Shown here in pieces: positions 24,389-32,288 of a stretch of DNA of 64,000 bases (position 1 is its first letter; each line of letters starts with the position of its first letter). A program made the position numbers and the translations under genes. Under the pieces are notes generated by a model, which searched no databases, was not told the origin of the DNA, and was given only the letters and a program-made list of their open reading frames with translations. Origin of the DNA: an uncultured Adlercreutzia sp. (GTDB taxonomy: Bacteria; Actinomycetota; Coriobacteriia; Coriobacteriales; Eggerthellaceae); assembly GCA_910589165.1 (NCBI GenBank), contig CAJUSP010000001.1, positions 321,728 through 385,727 on the forward strand, written 5' to 3'.

Positions 24389-24670
24389 ATGATTCCACGC
24401 ACCGAGGGCCATGTGGGCAAGCCCGTGCGCTTCCAGGGCACCGCCTACGATTTCGGGCACTCCATCGCGGCCATCCAGTTCTCGCTGGACGACGGCGAGC
24501 ACTGGACCACCTACGAGACGCCCGGCACCAACGACTACCAGAACCTCACCTGGACCTTCGACTACACCCCCGAGCAGCCCGGCGACTACGTGCTGCGCAT
24601 CCGCTCGATGAACGACACCGGCGACGTGAGCCCCGAGTCGGCCTTCGCCGAGCTGCACGTAGAGCCGTAG
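24389..24670 (+). CDS. Stand-alone Mo-co dimerisation (Ig-like) domain protein
   Basis: The 93-residue protein is nothing but the C-terminal domain of the A proteins: VGKPVRFQGTAYDF, IQFSLDDGEHWTTY, WTFDYTPEQPGDYVLRIRS correspond block for block to the end of sulfite-oxidase-type enzymes. It has no signal peptide, so it is predicted to stay in the cytoplasm. I chose the ATG at 24389 because GAGAGGAGAG precedes it. It has its own -10 element after the unit 6 terminator. It may be a remnant, a cytoplasmic assembly factor or a regulator; nothing in the sequence decides. Confidence 0.8.
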   Translation: MIPRTEGHVGKPVRFQGTAYDFGHSIAAIQFSLDDGEHWTTYETPGTNDYQNLTWTFDYTPEQPGDYVLRIRSMNDTGDVSPESAFAELHVEP

Positions 24671-24707
24671 GGCTCCCTCGCGCAGTTCTTTTCGCGCGAA
24701 CCCTTCC

Positions 24708-24732
24708 GTAGGGCAAGGGCCATGCCCTTGCC
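24708..24732. repeat. 25-bp palindromic repeat (REP-like family)
   Basis: GTAGGGCAAGGGCCATGCCCTTGCC; further copies lie at 47714, 47769, 59737 and 59797. The inner 20 bp are a near-perfect dyad. Confidence 0.7.
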
Positions 24733-24775
24733 GCTCAACAAAGACACCCCCGCATGGGCGGCCGCGCCGCTTCCC

Positions 24776-25672
24776 CTAATCCCGGGCGGTCACCTCGGCG
24801 ACGACTTCCAGCACTTGGCGCACATGGGGCGTCGGCTCCGGCGCGTGCAGAATGCCGAAGGGCAGCGCGTAGTCCCAGGCGACGGGCTTCGACACGAGCA
24901 GCGGGTGCACGTCCCTCCACGGGTCGATGCCCACGAGCAGCTCGCCGCTCTCCTCGCAGCGGTTGAAGATGTCCACATTGATGAAGGGGAACTCCTCGAT
25001 GGCGATGTCGCGCCCGCTCGTTCGCATGTCGTCGACGAGGCGGTCGGTCTCGCGGTTCCAGCCGCGCTGGATGACGAGCAGGCGCTGGCCTTCCAAATCT
25101 TCCAGCGTGAGCGCCCCGCAGCCGGCCAGAGGGTGGCTGGCCGACATGATGATGCGCAGCGGCTCGCGCGAGAGCTCCATGGCCGCGCAGCCCCGGCTGG
25201 CTAAGAAGGCCTCGTCGTAGGCGCCGGCCACGATATCGATATCCTCGCCCAGGTTCGCCAAAATGCGCCGGGCGTTTTCGGGGGTGTTCTCGAAGGTGAC
25301 GAGCTTGATGGTGGCCCCGGGGCACTTTTTCAACACGCTCGGCCATAGCGACGTGAGGAAGGTGCTCGGCGTCATGGGCGAGGAGCCCACGCGAACAACG
25401 TGGCGCCCGGCCGCCTCGGCCTGGCGCGCCCGGTCGGCGGCCTCCCCGCAGTACTGGATGATGTGCTTGGCATCGTGGTAGAGCGATTTGCCCGCCGCCG
25501 TAAGGGTGAGCCCTCGGTGAGTGCGGTTGAACAGGGTGACCCCCAGCGTGGCTTCCAGAAGGTTCATCTGCTTGATGACGGCCGTGGGGGAGATGTAAAG
25601 GTCGACGGCGGCTTTCGAGAAGCTGCCCTTGTCTGCCACCTGCAGAAACGTGTCGAGCTGATGATTGTACAT
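24776..25672 (-). CDS. LysR-family transcriptional regulator
   Basis: The 298-residue protein has the LysR winged helix-turn-helix at 1-60 (FLQVADKGSFSKAAVDLYISPTAVIKQMNLLE, then GVTLFNRTHRGLTLTAAG), and a periplasmic-binding-type effector domain after about 90 (VRVGSSPMTPSTFL). AGGAGG lies 6 nt before the ATG at 25672, so that start is firm. It is divergent from the aldo/keto reductase operon, the usual arrangement for a LysR activator and its target. The ligand is unknown. The dyad AAC-N6-GTT in the shared 44-bp element upstream of that operon is a candidate binding site. Confidence 0.92.
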   Translation of the reverse strand: MYNHQLDTFLQVADKGSFSKAAVDLYISPTAVIKQMNLLEATLGVTLFNRTHRGLTLTAAGKSLYHDAKHIIQYCGEAADRARQAEAAGRHVVRVGSSPMTPSTFLTSLWPSVLKKCPGATIKLVTFENTPENARRILANLGEDIDIVAGAYDEAFLASRGCAAMELSREPLRIIMSASHPLAGCGALTLEDLEGQRLLVIQRGWNRETDRLVDDMRTSGRDIAIEEFPFINVDIFNRCEESGELLVGIDPWRDVHPLLVSKPVAWDYALPFGILHAPEPTPHVRQVLEVVAEVTARD

Positions 25673-25783
25673 GGAACCTCCTGAGACCAGCGCTGTGTGC
25701 GGAAGCCGCGTACGCTCCCGCATTCTCAAAAGGCCGCCGTCCCTCCACGTCTCGGCCGTTTTTTTCCTATTGTACTCATGTCA

Positions 25784-25827
25784 GCTTATAACTCAAAGGT
25801 TCAGACAAGCTAACGGAACGAGACTTC
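25784..25827 (+). promoter_or_regulatory. 44-bp shared upstream element, copy 1
   Basis: This copy differs from the one at 32158-32201 only in a 4-nt block. It contains AACTCAAAGGTT (AAC-N6-GTT), and TTATAA and TAACGG are 19 bp apart within it. It precedes the aldo/keto reductase operon. Confidence 0.75.
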
Positions 25828-26044
25828 TCTTGCGCGGCGCGCGGGGCCATGATGATATCCGGGGCCGTTGCATTCCATCCCCTGCATGCAGCGCGGCGGC
25901 GCCGGACCAGCCCAGAAGTGCCCGGCGTCGCATTCCCCCTTACCAGCGGGAGACGGGGTGCCTTCCACCCTTGGGTCTTCCGTCTCCCGCGTCTTCGGCG
26001 CCCTTGCCCGCTCGGGCAGGAGTCCTTTTGAGAAAGGAAGCATC
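25828..26044 (+). other. Long structured leader before the aldo/keto reductase operon
   Basis: About 217 nt without a convincing gene separate the shared promoter element from the first start codon. GCGGGAGACGG (25946-25956) pairs exactly with CCGTCTCCCGC (25980-25990), and a second hairpin GCCCG-CT-CGGGC followed by AGGAGTCCTTTT lies at about 26005-26028, just before the ribosome site. It could be an RNA regulator; I do not recognise a known riboswitch class. Confidence 0.4.
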
Positions 26045-26896
26045 ATGGAGTTTGTCACTTTGAACAACGGCGTGCGGATGCCCCAGCTGGGCTTCGGCGT
26101 GTTCCAGATTACCGACCCGGCCGAGTGCGAGCAGGCCGTGCGCGATGCCGTGGAGGTGGGCTACCGTTCCTTCGACACCGCCGCCTCCTACGGCAACGAG
26201 GAGGCCGTGGGCCGGGCGCTCGCCAGCTGCGGCGTGCCGCGCGACGAGCTGTTCGTCACCACCAAGCTGTGGATCACCGATGCCAGCTACGAAGGCGCCA
26301 AGCGGGGCTTCGCGAAGTCGCTCGAGCGCTTGGGCCTCGACTACATCGATCTGTACCTCATCCATCAGCCCCTGGGCGATGTGTACGGCGCCTGGCGCGC
26401 TATGGAGGAGCTGTACCAGGAGGGCGTGGTGCGCGCCATCGGCGTGGCGAACTTCTACCCGGACCGCCTGGCCGACCTCATCGAGTTCAACGAGGTGACC
26501 CCTGCCGTGAACCAGGTGGAGGCCAACGTGTTCTTCCAGCAGTGGCAGGCCCAGGAGTACATGGAATCGAAGGGCGTGCAGATGGAGGGCTGGGCGCCCT
26601 TCGCCGAGGGCCACAACGACCTGTTCCACAACCCGGTGCTGGCCGGCATCGGTGATAAGTACGGCAAGACGGTGGCCCAGGTGGTGCTTCGGTGGCTTCT
26701 GCAGCGCGGCATCGTGTGCATTCCGAAGTCGGTGTCCCGCGAGCGCATGGCCCAGAACTTCGACGTGTTCGATTTCGAGCTGTCGGCCGACGACATGGCC
26801 GCCATCCGCGCGCTGGACGAGAACACCAGCAGCTTCTTCGACCATCGCGACCCCGCGGCCGTCGAGCGCCTGGCCGGGCTCGTGCGCAACGTGTAG
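26045..26896 (+). CDS. Aldo/keto reductase
   Basis: The 283-residue protein is a typical NAD(P)H-dependent aldo/keto reductase of the 2,5-diketogluconate reductase type. The catalytic tetrad is visible: Asp in SFDTAASYGNE, the Tyr five residues later, Lys in VTTKLWI and His in LIHQPLG. The cofactor end is IPKSVSRERMAQN. It reduces aldehydes or ketones; the natural substrate is not evident. AAAGGAAGC lies before the ATG. It is first in a probable operon of four genes (26045-30161), divergent from the LysR gene. Confidence 0.92.
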   Translation: MEFVTLNNGVRMPQLGFGVFQITDPAECEQAVRDAVEVGYRSFDTAASYGNEEAVGRALASCGVPRDELFVTTKLWITDASYEGAKRGFAKSLERLGLDYIDLYLIHQPLGDVYGAWRAMEELYQEGVVRAIGVANFYPDRLADLIEFNEVTPAVNQVEANVFFQQWQAQEYMESKGVQMEGWAPFAEGHNDLFHNPVLAGIGDKYGKTVAQVVLRWLLQRGIVCIPKSVSRERMAQNFDVFDFELSADDMAAIRALDENTSSFFDHRDPAAVERLAGLVRNV

Positions 26897-26905
26897 GCGG
26901 TCGTC

Positions 26906-27913
26906 GTGAAGAAGCAGCAGTTGGGACAGGGCCTGGAAGTATCGGCCGTGGGACTGGGGTGCATGGGGCTCTCCCATGCCTACGGCAAGCCGACGGCCGA
27001 GGGCGAGGCCGTGCGCCTCATCCGCGACGCGGTGCAGCTGGGGTGCACGTTCTTCGACACGGCCGAGTGCTACGGTACCCCCGACGACCCCCATCAGAAC
27101 GAGGTGCTCGTGGGCCGTGCGCTGGCGCCCTATCGCGACCGCGTGGTCATCGGCACGAAGTTCGGCCTCACCTTCGATTTGGAAGACGGGAAGGTGAACC
27201 ACGACTTAGTGCCCGACGCGCGGCCCGAGGCCATCCGCCGCTCGGTGGAGGGTTCGCTTCGCCGCCTCGGCACCGACTACATCGACATCTACTACCAGCA
27301 CCGGCAGGATCCCAACGTGCCGGTGGAGGTGGTGGCCGAGGTGATGCGCGACCTTATCCGCGAGGGCAAGATTCGCGCCTGGGGCCTGTCGGAAGTGGGC
27401 GAGGACGTCATCCGCCGCGCCCACGCCGTGTGCCCGGTGACGGCGGTGCAGAACCGGTTCTCCATGATGGCCCGCTGGTACGAGAAGCTGTTCCCCACCT
27501 TGGAGGAGCTGGGCATTGGGCTTGTGGCCTTCAGTCCTCTGGCCAACGGGCTTCTGTCCTGCGCCTACCGCGACGACTCGGCCTTCGAGAAGGACGGCAG
27601 CGACTACCGCGCCATCATGCCGCAGTTCTCGCCGGAGGCCATGGAGCAGAACCAGGGGCTTTTGCACTTGGTCGACGAGCTGGCCGCGGCCCACGATGCC
27701 ACGCCGGCCCAGATATCGCTTGCCTGGATGATCTGCAAGAAGCCCTGGATCGCGCCTATTCCCGGCACCCGCAAGGAGCTGCGCCTGCGCGAGAACCTGG
27801 GTGCGGCGGATATCGAGCTCGCGGCCGACGAGGTGGCCGCCATCGATACGGCGCTCGACGGTATCTGCATGTCGGAAGTCTTCGGCGGCAGCGTCGTGAA
27901 GAAGGCCTCGTAA
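26906..27913 (+). CDS. Aldo/keto reductase, second type
   Basis: The 335-residue protein belongs to the larger AKR group (YajO/AKR13-like). It has GLGCMGLSHAYG near the start, the tetrad residues Asp and Tyr in FFDTAECYGTP, Lys in IGTKFGL and His in YYQHRQD, and the cofactor motif IPGTRKELRLREN. It starts at GTG 26906, 9 nt after the previous stop, with only a weak ribosome site, so it is probably translated by coupling. The stop overlaps the next start (TAATG). Confidence 0.9.
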   Translation: MKKQQLGQGLEVSAVGLGCMGLSHAYGKPTAEGEAVRLIRDAVQLGCTFFDTAECYGTPDDPHQNEVLVGRALAPYRDRVVIGTKFGLTFDLEDGKVNHDLVPDARPEAIRRSVEGSLRRLGTDYIDIYYQHRQDPNVPVEVVAEVMRDLIREGKIRAWGLSEVGEDVIRRAHAVCPVTAVQNRFSMMARWYEKLFPTLEELGIGLVAFSPLANGLLSCAYRDDSAFEKDGSDYRAIMPQFSPEAMEQNQGLLHLVDELAAAHDATPAQISLAWMICKKPWIAPIPGTRKELRLRENLGAADIELAADEVAAIDTALDGICMSEVFGGSVVKKAS

Positions 27914-29004
27914 TGCGGCGACTGCTGGGAGCGGCGATTCTTTGCCTTGCTCTATCCGGTTGCACGGCGCCGCAGGCGCAGGATGCTGTAGGCGACCTTT
28001 CTCTGGCCGAGGCTACCGAGCATGTTCAAGAGGCGGCCGAGGCTCCGGCCGCCGAGCCGGAGGTCGCTTCCGTCCCCGACGCGTCCAATGCCCCCGAAGA
28101 GCAATCTCAGAAAGAAGATGAGGCCGCTATGGCCGTAACGGAAAGCACGCTTCTCACGGACTTGGCGGCCAATCCCGCCTTCGGTGGCTGGGGCCAGGCG
28201 CTCCTGCCCTGGCACGGCTCGCGAGAGGCCGGCGTGACCATTGGCGGCGAAAGCTCGATGCTGCCCTACCACTCCAACATCATTCCCGCCCAAGCGGTGA
28301 GCGCCGTGAACCGGCTTATCGACGACGCGGCGGCCGGGGAGACCGTGGCCTTCCCCGTTTACGACGAGGCGGCCATTGCCGCCGATCCGGACAAGGCCGA
28401 TGCCGTGTTGTTCTTCTACCGTGGCGAGCCCGGCGCCCCCTTCGCCATCGTGAACCCCGGCGGCGGCTTCGCCTATGTGGGTTCGCTCCACGAGAGCCTG
28501 CCCCATGCCCAGTGGCTCAGCGAGCAGGGCATCAACGCGTTCTCGCTATCCTACCGCGAAGGCTCGGGGCAGTGGGCGGTGGAGGACTTGGCCCAGGCCC
28601 TCACGTTCATCTTCGAGCACGCCGACGAGCTGGGCATCGATGCCGAAGGCTATTCCCTGTGGGGGTCGTCTGCCGGCGCCCGCATGGCGGCGGCTATCGG
28701 GTCTTACGGCACGGCGGCGTTCGGCGGAGCCGATCTGCCGCGGCCGGCGGCGGTCATCATGGCCTACACGGGCCAGAGCGACTATACCGTGGCCGACCCG
28801 GCCACCTATGCGGTGGTGGGCGACCGCGACGGCATCGCCAATGCCGGCGTCATGGAGCGCCGCATCCGCGGTCTGCAGAGCGCCGGTGTTCCCGCCGACA
28901 TCGTCATCTACCCGGGTATGTCCCACGGTTTCGGCACGGGCGAGGGCACCGCAGCCGACGGCTGGATGCAAGGAGCCCTCGATTTCTGGCTCGAGAACCG
29001 ATAG
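27913..29004 (+). CDS. Alpha/beta-hydrolase lipoprotein
   Basis: The 363-residue protein has a lipoprotein signal (lipobox LSGC at 17), a Glu/Ala-rich linker to about 80, then an esterase/lipase-like alpha/beta-hydrolase domain. An oxyanion region NPGGGFAYVG and the nucleophile elbow WGSSAGAR (GxSxG) are clear, and a catalytic His is in PGMSHGFGTG. It should act on the outer face of the membrane, whereas the two reductases before it are cytoplasmic. Its ATG overlaps the preceding stop by one base. The substrate is unknown; such proteins are often acyl or xylan esterases. Confidence 0.85.
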   Translation: MRRLLGAAILCLALSGCTAPQAQDAVGDLSLAEATEHVQEAAEAPAAEPEVASVPDASNAPEEQSQKEDEAAMAVTESTLLTDLAANPAFGGWGQALLPWHGSREAGVTIGGESSMLPYHSNIIPAQAVSAVNRLIDDAAAGETVAFPVYDEAAIAADPDKADAVLFFYRGEPGAPFAIVNPGGGFAYVGSLHESLPHAQWLSEQGINAFSLSYREGSGQWAVEDLAQALTFIFEHADELGIDAEGYSLWGSSAGARMAAAIGSYGTAAFGGADLPRPAAVIMAYTGQSDYTVADPATYAVVGDRDGIANAGVMERRIRGLQSAGVPADIVIYPGMSHGFGTGEGTAADGWMQGALDFWLENR

Positions 29005-29015
29005 GGAGGATGCGC

Positions 29016-30161
29016 GTGAACGATTTTTTCTTTCATAACCCGGTGTGTGCGGTGATGGGCGAGAGCGCCCTGGAGAAGCTGGCCGAGGTGGCGGCGGGCC
29101 AGACGGTGCTGCTGGTGTGCGGCGGGTCGTCGGCGCGGCGCAACGGGTCGCTTGAGCGCGTGGCGGTGACGGTGCGCGAGGCCGGCGGCTCCATCGTACA
29201 GTACGGGGGCATAACCCAGTGCACCTACGAGGCCATCGCAACCGGCGTCGCGCGGGCGCGCGAGGTGGGAGCCGCCATGGTGGTGGGCCTGGGAGGAGCC
29301 TCGGCTATGGACACGGCCAAGGCCATTGCGTTCTGCGCGGTGCACGACAACTACAACCCCTATCTGAAGGGCAAGCTGCCGCAGCGCAACGACGAGAAGC
29401 TGCCGCTTGTGCTTATTCCCACCTATCCCTCGACGGGCTCGGAGGCCAACGGCACGAGCGACATCATGGGCTATGCCGGCGGCATCCACGGCGTGTTTGC
29501 CGACTACGCGCTTCTGTACCCGCCGTTCACCTACTCGATGGATGCTCGCAACACGGCGTTCTCCACTATGGTGATGCTCGCCCAGACGGGCTACCGGTAC
29601 TTCACCGATACCAACCCCATCTCCCGCGGATGCACCGGCGCGACGCTGCAGGCCGTGCTCGCGGCGTTCGAGACGCTCGTCGACGACCCGGAAAACTACG
29701 ATGCCCGCGCGACCATGCTGTGGGCGAGCTTCATGGAGACGAGCGGCGTGCTCGGGCTTTCCATGGAAGGCCGCTGGACCTACAGCATCTTCTCGGCGGC
29801 CGGCATCCTCCGTTTCACGCTGGGTACGGTGTACCGCGAGAACCTGGCCATGATCCTGCCTCGGTGGCTTGTGTTCGCCGCGCGCCATCATCCGGAATCG
29901 GTGAGGCGCTTCGCAGTGGAAGTGCTGGGCGCCAGCCCCGATGACGATGTGGATGCCGCCGTGCGCTTCGCTTTCGAGCGGCTCATGGGCATTTTGCGCA
30001 CGGGCGGCCTGCCGACGACGCTCGAGGCCTACGGCATCGCCCCGTCGTTCACCGATGTGGAGGCGGCGGCCGGCCGCGTGAGCAGCAAGGAGTTCACCGT
30101 GCCCGAGTACTACGAGATGGTGCAAGCCTGCACTACCGAGGCCTATCCGGGCCTGGGCTAA
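29016..30161 (+). CDS. Iron-alcohol-dehydrogenase-fold protein lacking metal ligands
   Basis: The 381-residue protein aligns with iron-containing alcohol dehydrogenases of the butanol dehydrogenase/YqhD type: the NAD(P) region VGLGGASAMDTAKAIAFCAV and IPTYPSTGSEANGTSDI, and the C-terminal GLPTTLEAYGI. The metal ligands are missing by eye. The Asp and His of the DAFVH block read MLAQT region residues, and the HxxxH and later His of the HMLGH...H block are replaced in RWTYSIFSAAG...VYREN. Catalysis as a normal dehydrogenase is therefore doubtful. I chose GTG 29016 because GGGAGG is 6 nt upstream; ATG 29010 abuts the site. It is last in the operon. Confidence 0.78.
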   Translation: MNDFFFHNPVCAVMGESALEKLAEVAAGQTVLLVCGGSSARRNGSLERVAVTVREAGGSIVQYGGITQCTYEAIATGVARAREVGAAMVVGLGGASAMDTAKAIAFCAVHDNYNPYLKGKLPQRNDEKLPLVLIPTYPSTGSEANGTSDIMGYAGGIHGVFADYALLYPPFTYSMDARNTAFSTMVMLAQTGYRYFTDTNPISRGCTGATLQAVLAAFETLVDDPENYDARATMLWASFMETSGVLGLSMEGRWTYSIFSAAGILRFTLGTVYRENLAMILPRWLVFAARHHPESVRRFAVEVLGASPDDDVDAAVRFAFERLMGILRTGGLPTTLEAYGIAPSFTDVEAAAGRVSSKEFTVPEYYEMVQACTTEAYPGLG

Positions 30162-30166
30162 GGGAG

Positions 30167-30241
30167 GACTACAACGGCTACGCCGCCAACCGCTACGTCT
30201 ACAACGCCTTGGCCTTCCTGTGGAAGGGAAGCGCGGCGTAG
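30167..30241 (+). other. Possible coding remnant
   Basis: A frame of 24 codons to a TAG reads DYNGYAANRYVYNALAFLW and ends GSAA. The residue mix looks like a real protein C-terminus, but it has no start and no family I recognise. It may be a remnant left by a deletion after the preceding gene. Confidence 0.2.
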
Positions 30242-30270
30242 GCCTTCTTTCGAGAACGAGCGCGCAAAAC

Positions 30271-30307
30271 AAGGGCCCCGCAGGCGTGCAACCTGCGGGG
30301 CCCTTGC
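30271..30307. terminator. Bidirectional terminator between convergent genes
   Basis: AAGGGCCCCGCAGG pairs with CCTGCGGGGCCCTT across a loop of 9 nt. It separates the alcohol-dehydrogenase-like gene from the convergent flavodoxin gene. Confidence 0.75.
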
Positions 30308-30333
30308 CAAGAGAGAGGAGGCGCGGTTGGGGC

Positions 30334-31128
30334 TTAGAAGCCGAGACCTCGAACCCAGTCGACGATGTCCTGTTCGCTGTTGGCGACGGCATCGCGGGAT
30401 ACGACGAAGTTGTCGTCGGATACGGTGGAGTCGGCCAAAATGTCCTTGATCTCTTCCTTGGTACCGGCGTTGCCGCTGCCGCCGTGACTGTTGAACAGGT
30501 AGATCTGCTTGCCGGCAAGATCGGCCTGCTCCAGGAAACTGTGCATGACAGGCGGCAGCTCGGCCCACCAGATGGGGTAGCCGATGAACACGGTGTCGTA
30601 GCCGGAGAGGTCGGGTATGGGCTCGGCTAGTTCGGGACGGTCGCCGGCGTTGATCTCCTCCTGAGCCTGCGCGATAAGGCCCTGGTGGTCGGCAGGATAG
30701 CTGCGCGTCGTGAGGATGCGGAAGGTGTCGGCCCCGGTCTCGCGGGCGATGATGTCGGCCATGAACTCGTTGTTACCCTTGATCTGCCCGTCGACCACGA
30801 CCGCGCTGTTCTCTTCCTCGGTGGAGAGGTTCGCCGGGTCGGAGGCCTCGGTCGTCTCAGGGTACGAGAAGTAGGCGACGAGCACGTTGCCGTCGCCGGC
30901 GGGAGCAGGCTCGGGTTCGGGCTCGGGCTCTGCTGGCGTGTCCGCCTGGTTGGCGGCTTCGGGCGCCGATTCGGCCGAAGGCTCGGGTTCGGGAGCTGAA
31001 TCGGCCTCGGGGGCCGCGGCCTCATCGGAGGCGCAGGCGCTGAGGGTCCCGGCACCTGCCAGACTGGCACAGAGTACGGCCGTTGTCTTCACAAAGCGAC
31101 GCCGGGTGAGATAGCTGCTATGGCTCAT
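30334..31128 (-). CDS. Tat-exported flavodoxin-like lipoprotein
   Basis: The 264-residue protein has a twin-arginine signal (TRRRFVKT at 8-15), lipobox LSAC at 32, and a 45-residue Glu/Pro/Ala-rich spacer. From about 80 it is a flavodoxin: VLVAYFSYPETTE is the phosphate-binding loop position, and FIGYPIWWAELPP and FNSHGGSGNAGT are the FMN-side loops. Flavodoxins are normally cytoplasmic; the Tat signal fits export with FMN already bound. It may shuttle electrons at the surface. Single gene, convergent with the operon to its left. Confidence 0.88.
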   Translation of the reverse strand: MSHSSYLTRRRFVKTTAVLCASLAGAGTLSACASDEAAAPEADSAPEPEPSAESAPEAANQADTPAEPEPEPEPAPAGDGNVLVAYFSYPETTEASDPANLSTEEENSAVVVDGQIKGNNEFMADIIARETGADTFRILTTRSYPADHQGLIAQAQEEINAGDRPELAEPIPDLSGYDTVFIGYPIWWAELPPVMHSFLEQADLAGKQIYLFNSHGGSGNAGTKEEIKDILADSTVSDDNFVVSRDAVANSEQDIVDWVRGLGF

Positions 31129-31274
31129 GGGGCAACTCCTAGGAACAAATGACGGGGCGATTTCTTCCCCTTCATCCTAATAGACGTCTCGTCAAGAAAG
31201 AAGTTCCCCCTCGTTCACCAGTTTGAACGAGGGGGTTCAGTCCCTCGGTGCGGCAAGATTTGCGGCGGCGGCTT

Positions 31275-31982
31275 CTACTGCGTGCGGTAGCGCAGCCAGA
31301 GCGTTCCCTCGCCGAGATCCTGGGTGTCGGCGAGGCTCAGTGCCACGGCGGGCGACGTGGAGCCCATGCGCTCGAACACCGTGGCGGCGTGGGGGCTGCC
31401 GTCGACGACGGGCGCCACCACCAGGCTCACCTCATCGAGGCAGCCCGCCTCCAGGAAGCTCCAGTCGATGCGCCCGCCGCCGGCCACGAGGGTCCGCTCG
31501 ATGCCGAATTTGCCGGACAGCTTCTCCAGCAGCACGGCGCAATCGATGTCGTTTTCCCCGGCAAACACGTAGGAGACGCCCAGGCGCTGCAAGTACGCCA
31601 GGTAGTCGGAGCGCGCCTGCCGGGTGAGCACGGCGATAAGGTGCGAGGTCTTGCCGCGCCGCGTCATCGTGGAGCCGGGATACTCCAAACGGCCGCGCCG
31701 GTCCAGGGACACGATGTAGCTTTCCGCCGTGGCATCGGCGATGAAGTCTGGGGCCGTGCGGGGGTCGATGTCGCCGGGCTCGGCATAGGGGTCGTCGTAG
31801 TAGCCCGGGCAGAAGTCGAGCATGGTGGTGGTGCCGTACACCGTTGCCTGGCAGTCGAGCTCGCCGGCCAGATGCCCGTAGGCTGCCAGTCCCATCCGCG
31901 ACGCGGGGCTGCTCATGAAAGGCCCGGATATCTTCCCGTCAAGCGAGCAAAACAAGTGGCAAATAGTGTAGGGTTGCGTCAT
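31275..31982 (-). CDS. RibD C-terminal/dihydrofolate-reductase-fold protein
   Basis: The 235-residue protein has the RibD_C fold of the riboflavin reductase/dihydrofolate reductase group: CHLFCSLDGKISGPFM at the N-terminus, a GTTTMLDF helix, LVAGGGRIDWSFLEAG as the NADPH glycine loop and DEVSLVVAPVVDG. It lacks the RibD deaminase domain, as do most stand-alone members, which reduce unknown pyrimidine-like or other substrates. The start at 31982 is followed by MTQPYTICH. It is monocistronic and followed by intergenic DNA leading to the flavodoxin gene on the opposite strand. Confidence 0.85.
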   Translation of the reverse strand: MTQPYTICHLFCSLDGKISGPFMSSPASRMGLAAYGHLAGELDCQATVYGTTTMLDFCPGYYDDPYAEPGDIDPRTAPDFIADATAESYIVSLDRRGRLEYPGSTMTRRGKTSHLIAVLTRQARSDYLAYLQRLGVSYVFAGENDIDCAVLLEKLSGKFGIERTLVAGGGRIDWSFLEAGCLDEVSLVVAPVVDGSPHAATVFERMGSTSPAVALSLADTQDLGEGTLWLRYRTQ

Positions 31983-32157
31983 GGGGCCTCCTCGGGTGTT
32001 GATTTGTTTCGCGGGGTGCGCCGAGCGTATTGTGTGAGTTCGGCGGTTCTATGATGACGTATTCCCAGTAGTCGCGGCGCCCCCAAAAAGTACGCGCGTT
32101 TGAACGCGCGGGTTCAAACGGGAGGACGATGTATGGGTGAAGGCGCGGAACCGGCCG

Positions 32158-32201
32158 GCTTATAACTCAAAGGTTCAGGTGCGCTAACGGAACGAGACTT
32201 C
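32158..32201 (+). promoter_or_regulatory. 44-bp shared upstream element, copy 2
   Basis: Matches 25784-25827 in 40 of 44 positions, with all differences in one 4-nt block. It lies 87 nt before the start of the Tat flavodoxin gene at 32289. Confidence 0.75.
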
Positions 32202-32288
32202 CGCTTCCGGGGTTGACGCGGCATCATTAAGGGTGAGAGAGGGCCCGTCTGCAAAGGGCCGCGACCGATGAGACAAGGGAGGATTCTC

